Assembly (NCBI RefSeq): GCF_963678635.1
Contig: NC_087062.1
Coordinates: forward strand, 51,864,028-51,928,027
DNA: 64,000 bases
DNA from: Symsagittifera roscoffensis
Taxonomy: Eukaryota > Xenacoelomorpha > Acoela > Convolutidae
Direction: 5' to 3'
Below, in pieces: positions 11,226 to 23,689 of the stretch; within the stretch, counting starts at the first letter, position 1; every line of letters begins with the position of its first letter. Made by a program: the position numbers and the translations under genes. The notes under the pieces were generated by a model. That model had not been told where the DNA came from, did not search any database, and saw nothing but the letters and a program-made list of their open reading frames with translations.

Positions 11226-12510
11226 TGGGATTCTTTGTGACTAAGTTTATTTCGTTTTGATTTAGCTAACTCATTTGTTATAACCAAAGTATTGCCCCGC
11301 TTAAAGCCGAATTGGTAAAAAGCGGCCGATCAAGGAGTATAAGTGTCATCGTTTCAGAAATCTTGTCATCGTCTCAGAAGCAGTTGATATTCGCTTTTCC
11401 TGATCCCATAGAAAATGTTCATTGGGGTAAATGACAAAACAACAGTTTTAGTCTTATCTGGTAGGACATTTATTCGTCTTTTTTATCGCGCTTTTTGTAT
11501 TTGTTTTTTTTGTGCTTGTTTTGATAGCATTTTATCGTTTGCTCTTCAATTTGGTTGTAATATTCGGTTTGTTTGCACAGCAACAGTTGAGTTGTTTTCT
11601 TTGTCTGGACTGCTGAAGACGCAATTTCGCGCCGACCATTTACAACTGACTCCTTTGACGTAGATCGATCCTTTCTATTAAAGAATTCCATTGCATGACT
11701 AAACTGTCGTTAGCACTTGAGCGCTTTTAGTAGGGGGCTTTGTTGAGTAAGCAATAATAGGTCGACATCGATTTAAATGTTTCGTCCTTAGAGGTCTTGA
11801 TCTAAAATGTTGCCACCATGTTGGATTTAAATGAAAATATAAAGTTTGATATATGTGATCATACTTTGATAATATTACTGAAGTGACTCCTATGTTTAAA
11901 TGTGGATGAACGGAGTGAGAACAAATTTAATTCGTGGTATGTTTGTTTTTTTTCTGACCTAGTCTAAAATTTTTATCATTCTTAGATTTGATTTTTCGCG
12001 GTTCTATTTTCAAATTCATTTGCTGAGAGAAAGGCAAATTACGCTCTCGAATACCGAAAACTCAAATGGCGCGTAAAAATTTGAGTTACTTCTAGGTTTG
12101 AATTTTTAATATTTCACAGCGGAAAAAATATTGACCCGTTTTCTTTAATTGGGTTAATTTTATGAAATAGGTGCCAATCCTTACACTAGCTAATGTAGTG
12201 TAATAGTACCTGTATTCTTTTTTTTCAAAGCTATGTCGCAAAAATTAGTCACGTTTTTGGTGGCGTTTTTACGACTTTTTGATATCATGTGCTTTAACAT
12301 TCGATACGTAATAAGTTAACACAGTTAGAGCGTTTTTGATTCATCAAATGAACAGCAAAAAAGCTATGTTTCAAACAACAGTCCGAATATAAAAGCTGCA
12401 TTTGATATATTTTCTAAATAGATATATTTCTCACTTTTTTGAAACGCATAATTTATACATAGTTTGACTTTGTGCTATCCAATTTATTACATGCAGTTTT
12501 TCCAAAATTT

Positions 12511-12731
12511 GGCTCTTTTCCAGTTTCTCCCCCTTTCAAATTCAACTTTGAAAAGCTTATTTAACCTTGTCATAATGCAATGAAATATGGCGTGGTGAAC
12601 AAATCAACAACTGTGAATAGATTTTTTCTTCATACTTTACAGCGTAACATCACGCATTTAGCCGTAATAACACGTAAAACAAACATAAAACTCGGTTTTT
12701 TGAAAGGTGGGGGGCAAACTGGAAAAGAGCC
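12511..12731. mobile_element. Small TIR transposon (MITE) a, unit 1
   Basis: A 221-bp element with terminal inverted repeats GGCTCTTTTCCAGTTT / AAACTGGAAAAGAGCC (~16 bp, extended by C- and G-rich tracts). It is flanked by the 8-bp target duplication CAAAATTT at 12503-12510 and 12732-12739. It has no coding capacity. An 8-bp duplication fits hAT or Merlin; the terminal GG fits Merlin better, but no transposase is here to decide. Confidence 0.9.
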
Positions 12732-12877
12732 CAAAATTTGATTTTAATGTTTTAAATTGGCGATCCTTTTGGCTGCAAGTCTCTTTTTAAATTAACGCTC
12801 CTTTTGGCTGCAAGGCATCGGCAATTTAAAAGCAGATGTAGCTGCTTTATTGATGGCTCATGTTGGTAATTTTTCAA

Positions 12878-12941
12878 GAGCTCGTGGCGTAGATGCGAGG
12901 ACGTTCAAGACCAAATCTCCTGGTTTTAGGTTCGAATCCGC
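12878..12941 (+). repeat. tRNA-like sequence interrupted by MITE b (unit 1)
   Basis: GAGCTCGTGGCGTAGATGCG resembles a D-arm/A-box, and GGTTCGAATCC at 12929-12939 is a perfect B-box. The 8 bases GAATCCGC at its end are the target site of MITE b, so the transposon landed in the B-box. Uninterrupted relatives lie at 43209-43270 and 45988-46048. Confidence 0.7.
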
Positions 12942-13167
12942 GGCTCTTTTCCAGTTTCCCCCCCCCCCTTTCATTTTTTCTGAAATTCACTACATGAAAG
13001 TCTTTTAAAAACAATCTTTAGTGTTGTAAACTGCATTAAAACGTATCAGCGTGAACAGCTGAACAAATTTTCACAACATTTCTAACATGAAAATTGCCGT
13101 GTGAACAATTTTTGAGCATCTCTTTTTGTAATTTAACAAAGGGGGGGGGGGAAACTGGAAAAGAGCC
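12942..13167. mobile_element. Small TIR transposon (MITE) b, unit 1
   Basis: A 226-bp element with the same terminal inverted repeats as MITE a but a different interior, bounded by a C-run and a G-run. The 8-bp target duplication GAATCCGC lies at 12934-12941 and 13168-13175. It is inserted in the B-box of the tRNA-like sequence. Confidence 0.9.
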
Positions 13168-15751
13168 GAATCCGCCACAGCATATGTTCATATGTTAAAG
13201 GCTGATTTACTTTTTTCATTATTTTGTGCTCTCAAATTACAAGTTCAATTCAAATTCATTTGCTGAAAGGAAGACAAATTACGCTCTCGAATGCCAAAAA
13301 TTCAAATGGAGCATAAAAATTTAAGTGACTTCAATATTCGAAAGTGTATTTGAGTTTTTATGATTTCACTGCCGAATGAAAATTACCTATTGACTTGTTT
13401 TTTTTTCATTGGATCATTTTTATGATATAAGCGCTACTCCAAAATGGTTAAAATTCCATTTAATCAATTTCAAATTTGCTTTTTCGCCATTCGATTTTTT
13501 TATTAGGAGTCGATGAACGTAGTTCAGACACTTATATAAGTCGTGTTGTTTTTTTTTCACGAAAAGTAGTCATAAAATTGTTTTCTGGTTCAGTTTTACT
13601 CTTTCGTGGTTTGACTTATACTTTCTTTAAGCTATGTTATTTTCGTTTGTCCAAAGTGGAAATTAGTTTTCATTCTTCTCAGGGAAATAAAGAAGGTTGA
13701 ACATGTTGAAAATATTTTGAGATTGATTGATTTTGAAAATCCGGTGTATTCGAAAATTGCTTTTTAGATGGCTTGTAATTTTACCAACTTGTATTTTGTC
13801 AATTTCATTTTTCAATTTTTTTCCTTTTGTTTTTTCTTGGTTAAATAAAATTTGGCCTACATATTTTCAACAATTTGGCTTCATATTGCGTCCCTCAATA
13901 ATCAAAAAATGTGTGCTTGTATGTAATCAAGGAGATGGGACTTGAACAGCTTTTTAATTCTTCAGTTTTCAAGGCTTGTTTCGTTTTAGTTTTTTTTTCT
14001 TTTTCTTGGTTTTAGTCTTAAAAATTGTTCACACTAAAATCTGATTTTTTGCTGTTTGATTTTTGATGCCTTTTAAATGTTCACTTCATTTCCTTTGTTG
14101 ATAGAAGGCAAACTCGACTATCGAACAGCAAAAATGAAAAATTCACGAAAAACGTGATCGACTTCTAGTTTCGAAAGTGGAATTTGTTTTTGAGATTTCC
14201 CAACAGAATAAAAATTTTGCCTACTGGTTGAGTGTTCTCAAATAGGGTTAACTTAATCGAAAAAGAAATTCGAGGAGCTCCTTTAAATGTCATTTATTTT
14301 TTTCTTCGAAATTCGGAAGTTGAAGTTATTTCAAAAACCAAGCAGTATTTTTTTCTTTCCTTACGTTCATGACTTTTCTCCAACTATCTGTTGGCTATGT
14401 GTATTGAAAGGCGCTGACTTTACGAAAACTATTTTGAAAAAAGTGCCAATTTTTCTAAACAGCTATGGGATTCTTTGTGACTAAGTTTATTTCGTTTTGA
14501 TTTAGCCAACTCATTTGTTATAACCAAAGTATTGCCCCGCTTAAAGCCGAATTGGTAAAAAGCGGCCGATCAAGGAGTATAAGTGTCATCGTTTCAGAAA
14601 TCTTGTCATCGTCTCAGAAGCAGTTGATATTCGCTTTTCCTGATCCCATAGAAAATGTTCATTGGGGTAAATGACAAAACAACAGTTTTAGTCTTATCTG
14701 GTAGGACATTTATTCGTCTTTTTTATCGCGCTTTTTGTATTTGTTTTTTTTGTGCTTGTTTTGATAGCATTTTATCGTTTGCTCTTCAATTTGGTTGTAA
14801 TATTCGGTTTGTTTGCACAGCAACAGTTGAGTTGTTTTCTTTGTCTGGACTGCTGAAGACGCAATTTCGCGCCGACCATTTACAACTGACTCCTTTGACG
14901 TAGATCGATCCTTTCTATTAAAGAATTCCATTGCATGACTAAACTGTCGTTAGCACTTGAGCGCTTTTAGTAGGGGGCTTTGTTGAGTAAGCAATAATAG
15001 GTCGACATCGATTTAAATGTTTCGTCCTTAGAGGTCTTGATCTAAAATGTTGCCACCATGTTGGATTTAAATGAAAATATAAAGTTTGATATATGTGATC
15101 ATACTTTGATAATATTACTGAAGTGATTCCTATGTTTAAATGTGGATGAACGGAGTGAGAACAAATTTAATTCGTGGTATGTTTGTTTTTTTTCTGACCT
15201 AGTCTAAAATTTTTATCATTCTTAGATTTGATTTTTCGCGGTTCTATTTTCAAATTCATTTGCTGAGAGAAAGGCAAATTACGCTCTCGAATACCGAAAA
15301 CTCAAATGGCGCGTAAAAATTTGAGTTACTTCTAGGTTTGAATTTTTAATATTTCACAGCGGAAAAAATATTGACCCGTTTTCTTTAATTGGGTTAATTT
15401 TATGAAATAGGTGCCAATCCTTACACTAGCTAATGTAGTGTAATAGTACCTGTATTCTTTTTTTTTCAAAGCTATGTCGCAAAAATTAGTCACGTTTTTG
15501 GTGGCGTTTTTACGACTTTTTGATATCATGTGCTTTAACATTCGATACGTAATAAGTTAACACAGTTAGAGCGTTTTTGATTCATCAAATGAACAGCAAA
15601 AAAGCTATGTTTCAAACAACAGTCCGAATATAAAAGCTGCATTTGATATATTTTCTAAATAGATATATTTCTCACTTTTTTGAAACGCATAATTTATACA
15701 TAGTTTGACTTTGTGCTATCCAATTTATTACATGCAGTTTTTCCAAAATTT

Positions 15752-15972
15752 GGCTCTTTTCCAGTTTCTCGCCCTTTCAAATTCAACTTTGAAAAGCTTA
15801 TTTAACCTTGTCATAATGCAATGAAATATGGCGTGGTGAACAAATCAACAACTGTGAATAGATTTTTTCTTCATACTTTACAGCGTAACATCACGCATTT
15901 AGCCGTAATAACACGTAAAACAAACATAAAACTCGGTTTTTTGAAAGGTGGGGGGCAAACTGGAAAAGAGCC
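15752..15972. mobile_element. Small TIR transposon (MITE) a, unit 2
   Basis: Copy of the element at 12511-12731 carried along by the tandem duplication, with the same CAAAATTT flanks. Confidence 0.9.
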
Positions 15973-16182
15973 CAAAATTTGATTTTAATGTTTTAAATTG
16001 GCGATCCTTTTGGCTGCAAGTCTCTTTTTAAATTAACGCTCCTTTTGGCTGCAAGGCATCGGCAATTTAAAAGCAGATGTAGCTGCTTTATTGATGGCTC
16101 ATGTTGGTAATTTTTCAAGAGCTCGTGGCGTAGATGCGAGGACGTTCAAGACCAAATCTCCTGGTTTTAGGTTCGAATCCGC

Positions 16183-16402
16183 GGCTCTTTTCCAGTTTCC
16201 CCCCCTTTCATTTTTTCTGAAATTCACTACATGAAAGTCTTTTAAAAACAATCTTTAGTGTTGTAAACTGCATTAAAACGTGTCAGCGTGAACAGCTGAA
16301 CAAATTTTCACAACATTTCTAACATGAAAATTGCCGTGTGAACAATTTTTGAGCATCTCTTTTTGTAATTTAACAAAGGGGGGGGGGAACTGGAAAAGAA
16401 CC
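16183..16402. mobile_element. Small TIR transposon (MITE) b, unit 2
   Basis: Copy of 12942-13167 with shorter C- and G-runs (220 bp) and one changed base in the right terminal repeat. Flanked by GAATCCGC on both sides; the interrupted tRNA-like head is at 16119-16182. Confidence 0.9.
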
Positions 16403-17252
16403 GAATCCGCCACAGCATATGTTCATATGTTAAAGGCTGATTTACTTTTTTCATTATTTTGTGCTCTCAAATTACAAGTTCAATTCAAATTCATTTGCTG
16501 AAAGGAAGACAAATTACGCTCTCGAATGCCAAAAATTCAAATGGAGCATAAAAATTTAAGTGACTTCAATATTCGAAAGTGTATTTGAGTTTTTATGATT
16601 TCACTGCCGAATGAAAATTACCTATTGACTTGTTTTTTTTTTCATTGGATCATTTTTATGATATAAGCGCTACTCCAAAATGGTTAAAATTCCATTTAAT
16701 CAATTTCAAATTTGCTTTTTTGCCATTCGATTTTTTTATTAGGAGTCGATGAACGTAGTTCAGACACTTATATAAGTCGTGTTGTTTTTTTTTCACGAAA
16801 AGTAGTCATAAAATTGTTTTCTGGTTCAGTTTTACTCTTTCGTGGTTTGACTTATACTTTCTTTAAGCTATGTTATTTTCGTTTGTCCAAAATGGAAATT
16901 AGTTTTCATTCTTCTCAGGGAAATAAAAAAGGTTGAACATGTTGAAAATATTTTGAGATTGATTGATTTTGAAAATCCGGTGTATTCGAAAATTGCTTTT
17001 TAGATGGCTTGTAATTTTACCAACTTGTATTTTGTCAATTTCATTTTTCAATTTTTTTCCTTTTGTTTTTTCTTGGTTAAATAAAATTTGGCCTACATAT
17101 TTTCAACAATTTGGCTTCATATTGCGTCCCTCAATAATCAAAAAATGTGTGCTTGTATGTAATCAAGGAGATGGGACTTGAACAGCTTTTTAATTCTTCA
17201 GTTTTCAAGGCTTGTTTCGTTTTAGTTTTTTTTTCTTTTTCTTGGTTTTAGA

Positions 17253-17765
17253 AGTTTCAGCCTACTTTAAATCCGCTTATTGGCCACATTTTTGTCGTTT
17301 AATGAGCAAACATTTGTCTGCGTTTGTATGTTTTGAAAGAAATGGGGCTTTTTCAACTTTTTATTAGTTCTAATTTTTTTTTCGAATTTCATTTTTTTTG
17401 TTTCCTTTTCTCGGGTTAATAAGTTTCGGTCTAATGGATATCATCTTATTGGCCTCATATTTTGTCGTTTGATGACGAAAAAAGTTCTTGTGTGTATTGA
17501 GGGAAGTGGAATAAAAACTTTATTAGTTCTCAAGTTTTTTTTTGGATTTTTTCGTCTGAAAAGGATTTTCTCTCAAGTGTTTTCGGCTTGTTGACAGCTT
17601 GTTAAGATTTCTGCTGATTGAATTTCACCTTACTTTGTCTTACTGTGAGTTTTTGATACGTTTTTATGTCGTTTTGATAGATTTCGGTATTTCTGTTTTT
17701 TTTATTTAGTGGCTTTTTTGCATTGTATCGGAAGTGGTGCGAAGCTCCTTTTCGCCTCTGTGTAA
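17253..17765 (+). repeat. Dispersed repeat body ending in a hairpin tail
   Basis: Repeats of 'AGTTTCGGTCTAATGGATAT' and 'TTGTCGTTTGATGACGAAAA' types are followed by the hairpin tail GGTGCGAAGCTCCTTTTCGC and CTCTGTGT at 17733-17762. It belongs to the same body family as 2990-3547 and 10040-10627 but has no visible tRNA-like head. Confidence 0.55.
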
Positions 17766-18454
17766 AATTTTTGAACCATCTTATTTTTTTTCAATTTATT
17801 TGTGAATTTTTGGCATATAAATGCAATATTCAATGGGTTTGTCAGCACCTAGTCCAGTCGTAGGAGCTATTGTTTCGGGGTTAAACTGCTAGAGGCAGCA
17901 ATTTTTTTTTAATTCGATGGAAGACAGTGTGTTTAAACGTCTCCGGGAGGCTGCAAGACGTCTTTGCACAAAAAATATACTAGAAAGTCAAGGATGTTTG
18001 CTGCTCAAGGATCTTTTTTTTGTTTGAAGTTCGAAAGTTGAGTTTTTTCCAATTGTCTGTTGGCTGTTTTTTAGTTGGCTGTTTTTTCGTTTCCAGTTCG
18101 ATTCGTTTGCTGAAAGGAAGGCATTTTTTTCTTACAAAGCGAAAATTCAAATTACACAAAAACAACTTCTTGTTCGGAAAGTGGATTTCAGTTCTTATCG
18201 TTTCCCAGCGATATCATGAATATAAGTTTTGATCCATGTATCTCTAATTGTGCTAGTTTTTTCAAATAAGAACCATCATTAAAGGTTTTTGAATTTGAAA
18301 GAGCTTAAAGGCGGTGTATTGTTTTTGGAAATCTATTGTTGGCATTTTTTTTATTCAAAAATCATCTTATCCGGTTTTCTTGTTCATTGAAACATTTGCC
18401 GGGTAGTCTGATCAATAGTTGTTTTTTTTGTGTTATAGTTGTTTTCGCCTATTA
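17766..18454. other. Intron, non-coding repeat fragments
   Basis: No exon is seen. 'TTGGCTGTTTTTT' is repeated at 18058-18090, and fragments of the 'TATATAGG' module lie around 18090-18260. Confidence 0.4.
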
Positions 18455-18955
18455 AGAGTATTGAACGTAGTGAAGACTTTTATGCAGGTCTTGGTCATTT
18501 TTTTTGTTTTTTTTTCCGGAAAAAGTCCGAAAATGCTCTAATAACTAGAGATTGTGCATTCATGCATTTTGATGCATTTATGAATGCACTTAGGTGTATA
18601 TGCACTTTTTAAGCTCAATTGAATTTTATCTGCTGAAATTGAGGTAAATAGCACTCTCCAAATGCGAACGTGGAAATGGCGCGAAAAAACGAACAATTTC
18701 TAGTTTCGAAAGTGGAATTTATCTTTTCAGATTTCCAGCGGAATAAAAACTTTAACTGTTGATCCAGTTATCTCAAGTTGGCAATATTATCAAAAAAGTG
18801 CCAATCATAAATCGTTCTAGAAATTCAAAGAGTCTAAAGGGCATCTGTTTTTTTTCTTTGAATTTCGAAAGTTAAGATTTTTTCAACAAATTGACTGTTT
18901 TTTGGTTTACTTGCGTTCGTTACTCTTTTCAAATCTTCGATTGGCTATCTTAATT
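18455..18955 (+). repeat. Dispersed 'TATATAGG' module, copy 3
   Basis: GAACGTAGTGAAGACTTTTA, then the spacer, 'TTTCCAGCGGAATAAAAACT', 'CCAATCATAAATCGTTCTAG', and 'TTGCGTTCGTTACTCTTTTC'. A short fifth partial copy follows at 18965-19195 with 'GAACGCAGTGACCCTATATA'. Confidence 0.6.
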
Positions 18956-19418
18956 TATTGCTTTTTTGTCGATGAACGCAGTGACCCTATATAAGTGATA
19001 ATTTTTTTCCAGGAAAAGTTTTGAAATTTTTTCACGTTTAGATTTAATTTTTTGCTGTTTGACTTTCGATTTCTTTCAAAGTCTCAAGACGCGAAAAAAC
19101 CTGAGGTACTTCTAGTTTCGAAAATGGATTTTTTTTAGATTTTTCAGCGAAATAAAAAAAACTTACCTTCTGATGTTGGCTATGTTTTCAATAAAACCTT
19201 AAGGTAATATATGTTTTCCTATATATTTAATACACTCACTGTAAGCTGTTTTGGATTAATCACTGCGTGATTACTAGACAGCAGTTAGTTTTTGAGGTAT
19301 GTTGCTTGAATTCTGCAGTGGAGCTCGATCCCGTATTTGACGAGAGAAAGATGGCAGTGGTCATTTATAGGTTTAGATGCTTGAAGTGGCATAGTGATGC
19401 TTTGTTGTGTATTAATAG

Positions 19419-19601
19419 GCGAACGAGAAGAAGAAGCGAAAGTGTATCACGATTGAGGAGTGGAAGCTGTTGTCGCGTATACTGGACAGGATCTTCGCCG
19501 TGGCTTATGGACTAACTACCCTTCTGTTGACCTGTTACTTCTTCGTACAGGCCAAGAGTGGACAGGTGGAGCTTGCCAAGGAGTGCATCTACTCGGACTG
19601 A
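19419..19601 (+). CDS. Nicotinic acetylcholine receptor-like subunit, last exon with M4 and C-terminus
   Basis: After acceptor ATTAATAG (19411-19418) the exon reads ANEKKKRKCITIEEWKLL, then SRILDRIFAVAYGLTTLLL and TCYFF, and ends KECIYSD and TGA. The EEW-K followed by a DR-IF helix is the classic start of M4 in nicotinic receptors. The extracellular tail is about 18 residues. It joins in phase 0 to the exon at 8739-9766 across a 9.65-kb intron. Frames at 19267-19515 and 19460-19660 are shadows of this exon. Confidence 0.92.
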   Translation, partial: ANEKKKRKCITIEEWKLLSRILDRIFAVAYGLTTLLLTCYFFVQAKSGQVELAKECIYSD

Positions 19602-20089
19602 TCTCTTTCCCACCTCAGAGAAGAACACAAAACAAAGAATATAACATCACTCCCTTCTAGGCAAACACCGAAGCATAATTTGTCATCAGATGTGAATCAT
19701 CACAATCCCGGCCGCCAGTCTTAGTCAGCCATGACATGAAGACATTTGAACAAATGGCTGACAATAATTCAAATCATGAAGAAAGAAATGTTACCAGAGA
19801 AGATTAAGAAAAGTGTTATGACGTTGTAAAGTTCGGAAACTGCAACCAATAATTGGCAAAAAAAGATGCTTCTCGTTGTTTTAGAGTCGGGCTGAGACAT
19901 TCTCTGACATTGGCTCCAAAAATTGCTTTTTTTTGTCTTAAAAAAGCTCCTACTTAAAATTATTCTTGGTTAAATCAGGTGATTTGTGGCTACTTCTGGA
20001 TCATTTACAATTATTATACATTTTTAGAGAAGTTTGTTGGCGGACTTTGTCGAAGGTGGTTTCATAAAATCAGATGTTCAGAATTTGGA

Positions 20090-20095
20090 AATAAA
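20090..20095 (+). terminator. Poly(A) signal of the receptor gene
   Basis: AATAAA, 489 bases after the stop codon, in AT-rich 3' sequence; the most plausible end of the receptor transcript. Confidence 0.55.
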
Positions 20096-20099
20096 ATAG

Positions 20100-23000
20100 T
20101 TGTCGAACTGAAGTCTATATAAATAGATAAATATTTTGATAGAATTTATTTAATTAAATTTATCTCAGCTGAGAACGGATGGGCGACCTGGGGGTAAATT
20201 TACGTTTGAACTTCCGCTTGGGCTGACGCTTCTGGTCAAGTAACCTTATTTAATGAGTTGGAGCTATTCGAGTATGACTATCAGCGAATTCCAGATATAA
20301 TCGAAAACTCTAACTTCTGAAAGACATTAAAATGCAAATAATTTATCATGTTGCGTAGAATTCAAGCTGGTAAGCGACAGCTTAAATTAGTGAAAGCCCT
20401 TCTAATTTAAGTTGGCTGCAGGGAAACAGTTTGATCTATTTGAGAGCACTGTGGTTTGAAATTGTCAATCTTCATTATCGTTGCTGTTGCATGCAGATGG
20501 TACACCAATCGCGTGAATTCAAATTTGTTCCTTCTCTGGATCGAAGAAATTAAAATGACATAGTTTGACTTATTGACGCTGAGGTCAACGATACTCTGAC
20601 CTGTTAGATTTTCAAAGTTACAGCGAAAGTGCATCAGCCAGGCTGACTAAGTTTATATATTTGAAGACTGGTATATATAAGTCTTTATTTGGTCTATAAT
20701 TTTCAGCATGTTTCTTGTTACTGTTTGTAGTAGAGTTAAAAGCAACACATTCAAATGGTTGTATATCAATTGTCTAATAGAATGTTGAATAATAGAAGAC
20801 TAGAGCTCGGTATATTTTTTCTCCACGTTTTTTCATATTTTTCTGACGGATAATTATGTACCATCTAAAAGGGTTGACCGTCTGCCCTGGGCTCAAAATT
20901 GGAAAGATGTTTAGGTTCAATCTAAAGGGCGGGTTGCGGAAAGCTGCTTTGCATTCACGAATATTTTGAAATTTTTTGACACAAAAATTTATGGAATTGA
21001 TTTTTTGATCGTCTTTATAAACTTTTTGACTTTTCTCGAGAACTACCCTGCTAAATCTGGGCTTTTGGGATCAATCGAATTTTCAGATCGAATTTCTTCT
21101 GCGTCGAATTTTCAGGTCGAATTTAAACAAAAAACTGATTCTCAGCTATGTCAATTTTCTGATTCGTTGACCGTTTTTGGACTTTTCATAGATTTAATCG
21201 GCGCAACAGTTTGTTGAAAGATTACCTTTCTATATTGCTACGTTCAGTTTTTTTGAAAAAACTTTTGGTCTTCAAACAAATGAAAGTTATGAAACTTTGA
21301 CTGTTTTTTGGAAGTTTTTTACTTTTCTCGAAAATTCTTAGGTTAAGTTATCAATCGAGAAACTCACTTTTGGGAACCTTATCTGATTTAACGGCCACTA
21401 CCTGCTTTTAGCAGAAAAAAAAAACGATTTTGGGTTGTCAAGTTTTTGAACTTTGACCGTTTTTTGGAAACTTTTTGAATTTTTTTAAAAACTACCCTAT
21501 GAAATAGATTAAAAATTATATCGAATGAAGCAACGGTTGCGCTATTTTTATTGCAGAAGCGGTGACTCCTTAATTTTCCAGTTTTCGAAATCGCTATTTA
21601 AATTTTCGCATCAGTTTAGCAACGTCAAAAAACATTAAACAATCACCTTCATCTTTAGCTGGGATCTACATGTCCGTCATCGAGACATACGAAATTTTTG
21701 GTTCGCCTAGTTTTTTCAACCTTTTTCAATTTTTTTACTTGTTTTTTTTTGTATGATTGTGTTGTAACGCAAGTGGTGCGAAGCTCCTCTTCGCCTCTGT
21801 GTCTAAGCTTTTTCTCCGGATTGTAACCACTGTAAAACAGGTTGGACGTATTCAATTGAGGCGAGCTCTCTACTAAGGCCCTCTTTGTCAACTATAGTTT
21901 TCGATGGTGCAAATTGAACTATTGAACCTGAGTTTCCGTCATTTTCCTTTGCTTATTGTTTTTGCTGCTTGCTTCATACTCTACCTGATTAAGTGCCGAT
22001 GACTGCAGTTTATACGTTAAGATGATTTTTAAAATGTTCATCTGGTTTTCTCAAATTGTGTTAAATTTATCCAAAAATAGTTAATATAAATTAATCTTAA
22101 AATTTTGAGAACTTTGAGGGCATATTAATAATTGTTGAAACTCGAAAGTAAAGGTTTTCAAAACTGCGAACTGCGAAGTTTTTTTTCGATTTATTGCGTT
22201 CTGCTTTGGTATTTTTTGCATACAGAAAGTATTAATGTGAGAAAATTGAGGGGCAGTCCTTAATGTAGGTAATGTAGGTTATCACTTATTGAGGTCCTTT
22301 GTTTTAGCGGGTAAATTTTGTTTTTCTGGAAAAAAGTTTGAAATTTGTGCTCAATTTTGTTCTCGAACTGTTTGATTTTCGGTTTATTAAGAGTAATGAA
22401 CGTTTACATTGTCCAATAGCAATAGTTGAAATAGCGCAAATAAAAGTGAATTACTTTTAATTTCAAAATTTGACCTCAATTTTTCCCGAGCAGAATTTAC
22501 GAAGCCACCTTTTCACCTAATTTTTCCTAATTGGGTCAGGTTTATGGAAAAGAAATGTCAATTATAAAAGATAGATGAAGATCAAATTTTTTCTAGAAAC
22601 CTCGAAAACTGAAAAATGTCTAAAGAAATTATGTTTTTTGGTTTCCTTGAACTCATTGATATTTTTCCGATTATCTGTTAGTTTTTATACAAGCGGAGCG
22701 TAATGTCATATTACGTTATCCATTTTTTTCCAACCCAAGTCACAAATAAAAGTCATTATTTGGTGACACCTTTCCATTTTTATAAATATTTAATTTCTGC
22801 TCCATAGCTTTTGTGTATCTGGTTTATTAGTGACTAGTTCTTAATTGATTAAAAAAACAGGTATTATAAAATGTATGGGATTTGGTTTTTTATGATTTTT
22901 TTTATAAAGTTTTTGCAGTTTTCGTTAGAATTTTAATTTTTCTTGAGACCGATTTTCAAAAAAGTAGTATCAAGGGAGAAATCGGCTACTCACCTAAATG

Positions 23001-23261
23001 GCTAATTTTTGACCATTTTTTTGGATTATTTCCTTTTTTTTCGAAAACTACCATGACAAATCTGAGAGTAAACGTTCAATCAAAGATCTTGTCTTTGGGA
23101 TCTTGTTTCGTGTTTTTTTTATTCATTTGTTGACCGTTTTGCAGCTACTTTTTGCGTTATTTCGCTTGTTAGCGAAATGCAGCTTCGCCTCTGGGTCTTA
23201 ATCATGAATTTAAGTGGCTTCTATTTTTAAATCGTATGCAGAAAAAAAAACAAATTGAGAG
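20100..23261. other. Spacer without recognisable gene
   Basis: AT-rich. Positions 20990-21620 and 22930-23130 contain diverged relatives of one another ('TCGAGAACTACCCTGCTAAA' and 'TCGAAAACTACCATGACAAA' types), suggesting an old satellite or repeat. A hairpin tail (GGTGCGAAGCTCCTCTTCGC, CTCTGTGT) lies at 21775-21803 and another at 23172-23195. A weak 'TATATAGG' module copy lies at about 22250-22720. Confidence 0.45.
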
Positions 23262-23650
23262 TCGATGAACGTATTTTAGACTCTTAAATAGGTCGGAGAG
23301 TTTTTTTTTAGGAATTGTTCAGGCTCAGTTTTACTTTTTCGTGGTTTGACTTCTGGTTTTCCTTATTTAATATAAGTTTCGTTTGCGAAAAGTAAAGCAA
23401 ACTACCCTAGCGAACATCAAAATTGTAAAGCTTACGAATAAAGTGATCGACTTTTAGTTGTGAAAATGGAATTTAATTTTCAGATTGGTCTAGTTTTAAT
23501 TTCATCAAAAAGTGAAATTCGAAAAGCTTCAAAGGTAGATGTTTATTCTGAAGTGCGCAAGTTGAAGTTGTTTCAAAAACCAATCAGTCTTTTTTCTCTT
23601 TCCTAGCGTTCCGTAAACAACTTTTCTTACAAATCTGTACGAAATTTCGA
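23262..23650 (+). repeat. Dispersed 'TATATAGG' module, copy 4
   Basis: GAGTCGATGAACGTATTTTA, then 'CTCTTAAATAGGTCGG', followed by the later blocks of the family. It ends in the 'CCGTAAACAACTTTTCTTAC' string shared with 9885 and 2620. Confidence 0.55.
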
Positions 23651-23689
23651 AGTTGCTTCATAAGTGCAACAAAGCAATCAATTGCACCA

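Larger units (their letters stand above)
10774..14013 (+). repeat. 3.24-kb tandem duplication, unit 1
   Basis: The unit starts 'GTCTTAAAAATTGTTCACAC' and is repeated directly after itself with an offset of 3240 bases. I see only about ten single-base differences and a few length changes in T, C and G runs over the whole unit. It lies inside the 9.65-kb receptor intron and contains two small inverted-repeat transposons and one tRNA-like sequence. Reading frames at 11047-11244, 11415-11663 and 13476-13700 recur in unit 2 but show no known domain. Confidence 0.95.
14014..17252 (+). repeat. 3.24-kb tandem duplication, unit 2
   Basis: A near-identical copy of 10774-14013, ending at '...CTTGGTTTTAG' (17251), after which the sequence departs (AAGTTTCAGCC). 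Differences include C/T at 14507 against 11267, single-base T-run changes and shortened C/G runs in MITE b. The high identity in non-coding DNA means a recent event, or a collapse or duplication in assembly. Confidence 0.95.

Noticed and set aside
11047-11663. Frames repeated exactly at 14287-14903
   Set aside because: Their identity comes from the recent tandem duplication of DNA, not from protein conservation.
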